Shown here: piece after piece, positions 5,736-7,703 of the stretch
How positions within the stretch are numbered: position 1 is the stretch's first letter
Layout: the number at the start of each line of letters is the position of its first letter
Assembly: GCA_017417085.1 (NCBI GenBank)
Contig: JAFPZV010000093.1
Location: forward strand, 1 to 7,703
Direction of reading: 5' to 3'
DNA length: 7,703 nt
Source: Deltaproteobacteria bacterium
GTDB lineage: Bacteria; Desulfobacterota; Desulfuromonadia; Desulfuromonadales; JAAYDE01
Made by a program: the position numbers and the translations under genes
The notes under the pieces: generated by a model
Told to the model about the DNA's origin: nothing
Database searches by the model: none
What the model saw: only the letters and a program-made list of their open reading frames with translations

Positions 5736-6834
5736 AGAAAGCTCCTTTCGGACTTGAATCTTCCGCTGGAGAAGGGGGGATTCCCACGCCTTCCCAGTCG
5801 TCGTCGCGCTCAGGGTAGAGCATTTTTTCCGTGGTCAGCTTGAGAACGCTGCCATCGGACAGGGTAAAAAGGTTTTGTACGCAGGCCTTGCCCGCGCTTC
5901 GGCTCCCGTGGGAGCGGGCACGGCCCGCGGATGTCAGCGCGGCGATAAACAGTTCCGCGGCGCTGGCGGTGAACTGGTCCTGGACAAGGGAAATCGGCAG
6001 GTCGGCCCACTTTCCATTTTCCGTGGCAACAGAATTTTGGATCGATTTCCGGCTTTCCAGACGCAGAACCGTTTCGCCTTTGGGCAGGAACAACTTCGCG
6101 CATGCCACGCCCGCCTCCATGTTTCCCCCCGTGTTTCCACGCAGGTCGATAACGCAGCCTTCGTCCTCCGGCAGATTTTCCAGACAGGAGGTCAGTTCCT
6201 GCGGTGTCTGCCTGGCAAAGCGGAATATGCGCAGGACGGCCGGCGAGATGCGGATCCTTGCCACTGTCGGGTAATGGGCAAGCGCACGTTTCACAATGAC
6301 GGTGCGCATGGGGCCGTCTTCGCCGTGCACGGCAAGAACAACGGTGGAGCCGTCTGCCCCGCGTATGTCCCGCGCAATGTCGCTCAATGCCATGCCGCGT
6401 ACGGATCGCCCGTCAACGTCCTTGAGAATGTCCCGGTACCGGATGCCTGCGGTTTCGGCCGGAGAACCCGGGTTGGGAACGCAGCGCACGCGTTTTTGAC
6501 GGTCTTCAAAGATGTCCATGCCCACTCCCGCAGGATAATCCACCGCAAGGCTTTTCATCATGGCGAGCTCCCGGGCACTGGTATAGGAAGCGTAGGGGTC
6601 GAAATCACGCAGACACTTTGTTACGCTGTCGGGATCTCCCTGCCGGAAAGCCTCATGCAGAAGGGTTGCATCCCAGTCTTCATCCGCAAAGAAAGACCAT
6701 TTGCGGATGATGTCTTCCATTTCCCTTGCGGGCGAAAATTTCGCCGGCGTGGTGCCGAACGATATTCCCGGCCACGCCACGCACAACAGTGCGGCGGGAG
6801 GCACAAGTCCGAGAAAGGATCGACGTGAAAGCAT
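5725..6834 (-). CDS. Tat-exported PDZ/S41 family serine protease (CtpA/Tsp-like)
   Basis: The 369-residue product starts with a twin-arginine signal, SRRSFLGL, followed by a hydrophobic stretch, so it should be exported folded to the periplasm. A helical region (about 35-95) is followed by a PDZ domain (about 102-185, with GSPAETAGIRYRDILKDVDG) and an S41 catalytic domain (about 190-355). Landmarks are VIDLRGNTGG (228-237), Ser291 in TASAAE and Lys316 in SAGKACVQ. These two are 25 residues apart, the spacing of the Ser-Lys pair in C-terminal processing proteases, so the enzyme is probably active although the flanking motifs are divergent (usually SASASE and FGKGxVQ). Relatives cut exposed C-termini of periplasmic or membrane proteins. 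The 23-nt gap upstream and the overlap downstream place it inside the operon. Its Shine-Dalgarno is weak, so it may depend on translation of the lipoprotein gene. Its substrate may be a neighbour's product. Confidence 0.9.
   Translation of the reverse strand: MLSRRSFLGLVPPAALLCVAWPGISFGTTPAKFSPAREMEDIIRKWSFFADEDWDATLLHEAFRQGDPDSVTKCLRDFDPYASYTSARELAMMKSLAVDYPAGVGMDIFEDRQKRVRCVPNPGSPAETAGIRYRDILKDVDGRSVRGMALSDIARDIRGADGSTVVLAVHGEDGPMRTVIVKRALAHYPTVARIRISPAVLRIFRFARQTPQELTSCLENLPEDEGCVIDLRGNTGGNMEAGVACAKLFLPKGETVLRLESRKSIQNSVATENGKWADLPISLVQDQFTASAAELFIAALTSAGRARSHGSRSAGKACVQNLFTLSDGSVLKLTTEKMLYPERDDDWEGVGIPPSPAEDSSPKGAFYEP
5742..5748 (-). promoter_or_regulatory. Shine-Dalgarno of the 792-residue protein, inside the protease coding region
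   Basis: AAAGGAG lies 6 nt before the ATG at 5735 and within the last codons of the protease gene. The start and the protease stop overlap in ATGAACCATAA (5735-5725). Terminating ribosomes would release on top of this start, the usual arrangement for coupled translation and fixed product ratios. Confidence 0.8.
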
Positions 6835-6857
6835 GGCGGCACTCGGAGCGTGGGCGC

Positions 6858-7331
6858 CTACATACGGCTCAGGGCGTCGGCTTCGGCTTCAAGACGCTTC
6901 AGTTCCTCCTGCATACGACGGATCTTTGCGGCCTTCTGTGCCTCGCTTTCGCCTGTGGCGGCCGAGACCTTTGCAGTTTTCTTCGCCTTGTTTTTGCCTG
7001 TGGCGGCTGTCGGCGCGGCCTGCTCACGGCGTATATTGTCTTTGAGCGACTTGATGTCGGCATTGACCTGGTTCAGATCCCTTTTCTGCGCCGCTACACT
7101 GGCCTGCTTCTGATTTTTCCGCTTTTCCAGGGAGGCCGATTCTTCCTGCAGCTGGGCGTTTTCCTCCTTTACCTCCTCGTACCTGGCTTCGCGGTCCTGG
7201 ATGCGCTGTTCATAGTTTTTGGGGCTGTAGCCAAAAAGCCCGCCCTGGCGCGGGTCGCCGGTGTTTGCCCCCAGACATCCGGAGAGAAGCAGTGCGCCGC
7301 AAAGGGCGGGAATGGTGAGCCGTTTTTTCAT
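6858..7331 (-). CDS. Small coiled-coil lipoprotein
   Basis: The 157-residue product has a lipoprotein signal peptide: MKKR, a short hydrophobic core and the lipobox LSGC with Cys19 as the lipidated residue. The residue after Cys is Leu, not Asp, which by the usual proteobacterial sorting rule predicts transfer to the outer membrane. After a Gly-rich segment, residues from about 40 to 105 (YEQRIQDREARYEEVKEENA onward) form a long charged coiled coil. A Lys/Ala/Thr-rich linker (about 106-127) and a second short coiled segment follow. An AAGGAG Shine-Dalgarno (7343-7338) lies 6 nt before the ATG. It sits 27 nt after a second coiled-coil gene and 23 nt before the protease, so it is probably a structural partner or tether in the same system. 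The family is not recognised; it is loosely similar in style to other periplasmic coiled-coil lipoproteins. Confidence 0.9.
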   Translation of the reverse strand: MKKRLTIPALCGALLLSGCLGANTGDPRQGGLFGYSPKNYEQRIQDREARYEEVKEENAQLQEESASLEKRKNQKQASVAAQKRDLNQVNADIKSLKDNIRREQAAPTAATGKNKAKKTAKVSAATGESEAQKAAKIRRMQEELKRLEAEADALSRM

Positions 7332-7358
7332 AGTGGACTCCTTATCAGCATGGCAAGG

Positions 7359-7703
7359 TTACACGTCCAGGCGCACGGAAATATTGGCCAGACGTTTGTT
7401 GTAGGCTTTCATGTCCTTGATTTGCTTGTCCAGTTTGGCAATTTCGGCGTCCAGCTTCTGCGCATGGCTCGTATTGCCATGAGCCCTGGCCTCGGCGGAT
7501 GCCTGGCGCCGTTTCTGCACATCTTTCTGCAGGTTGGCAATATTCTTGTCGGAATCTGTTTCCAGGGCTTGTACTTTCTTGCGTTCTGCGCGCATCTGGT
7601 CACGGGTGGCGGCGTTCTTTTTGTACTGCGCTACAAGAGCATTGGACTCCTTGTCCAGCGCCTTGATATCCTGTGCCAGCTTGGCGTTGTACTCGCGGGT
7701 CTG
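7359..7703 (-). CDS. Coiled-coil protein, 5' end beyond the window
   Basis: The frame is open from the right edge for 114 codons to a TAA at 7359; the N-terminus and any signal peptide are outside the window. An in-frame ATG at 7595 is internal, since the open frame continues upstream with the same composition (YNAKLAQDIKALDKESNALV). Nearly all visible residues are Lys, Glu, Asp, Gln, Arg, Ala and Leu in heptad-like order, including DAEIAKLDKQIKDMKAYNKR near the C-terminus, so a long coiled coil is predicted. There is no enzyme motif. It ends 27 nt before the lipoprotein start. Both genes encode coiled coils and could pair with each other. The protein may be a secreted or lipidated rod, but export cannot be judged without the missing end. 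Family unknown. Confidence 0.85.
   Translation of the reverse strand, partial: QTREYNAKLAQDIKALDKESNALVAQYKKNAATRDQMRAERKKVQALETDSDKNIANLQKDVQKRRQASAEARAHGNTSHAQKLDAEIAKLDKQIKDMKAYNKRLANISVRLDV

Noticed and set aside
5875..6828. Plus-strand open frame of 317 codons opposite the protease
   Set aside because: Antisense shadow; the minus strand carries PDZ and S41 motifs with catalytic residues in place.
6765..6834. Possible lipobox at AALLC in the protease signal region
   Set aside because: The residue before Cys is Leu, which signal peptidase II does not accept, and the preceding SRRSFLGL fits a plain Tat signal.

Overview
The window is a compact stretch of chromosome with every supported gene on the minus strand, so transcription runs from high to low coordinates. 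Sec, Tat and lipoprotein export signals show a Gram-negative-type bacterium. The moderately high GC content and the mix of genes (short nitroreductase, CbxX-type AAA+ ATPase, S41 protease with a Tat signal) would fit a Desulfovibrionaceae-like proteobacterium. That assignment is an impression; no marker gene is present. I see no rRNA, tRNA, IS element, CRISPR array or phage gene. No gap between genes exceeds about 75 bases.

The right-hand part, from 7703 down to 1112, looks like one operon of five genes that enters the window already in progress. In transcription order it holds: the C-terminal part of a coiled-coil protein (7359 to the edge); a small coiled-coil lipoprotein (6858-7331); a Tat-exported S41/PDZ serine protease with an intact Ser-Lys pair (5725-6834); a 792-residue exported protein with an internal repeat (3357-5735); and a membrane-anchored AAA+ ATPase with two nearly identical CbxX/CfqX-type domains (1112-3301). 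Gaps are 27 and 23 nt, then an 11-nt overlap (ATGAACCATAA), then 55 nt. A strong intrinsic terminator at 1062-1097 follows the ATPase.

Beyond that terminator lie a short FMN-dependent nitroreductase (536-1039) and, 53 nt further on, a HAD-fold hydrolase of the 5'(3')-deoxyribonucleotidase type (482 to the left edge, incomplete, TTG start). These look like ordinary metabolic genes and are probably not part of the envelope operon.

The operon combines an ATP-driven remodeller at the inner membrane with a periplasmic protease, a large periplasmic protein, a lipoprotein and a coiled-coil protein. I read it as a candidate uncharacterised envelope-spanning remodelling or quality-control system. The functional link is inferred from co-directional, tightly spaced and overlapping genes. 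The individual families are recognisable, but I know of no described system with this composition.
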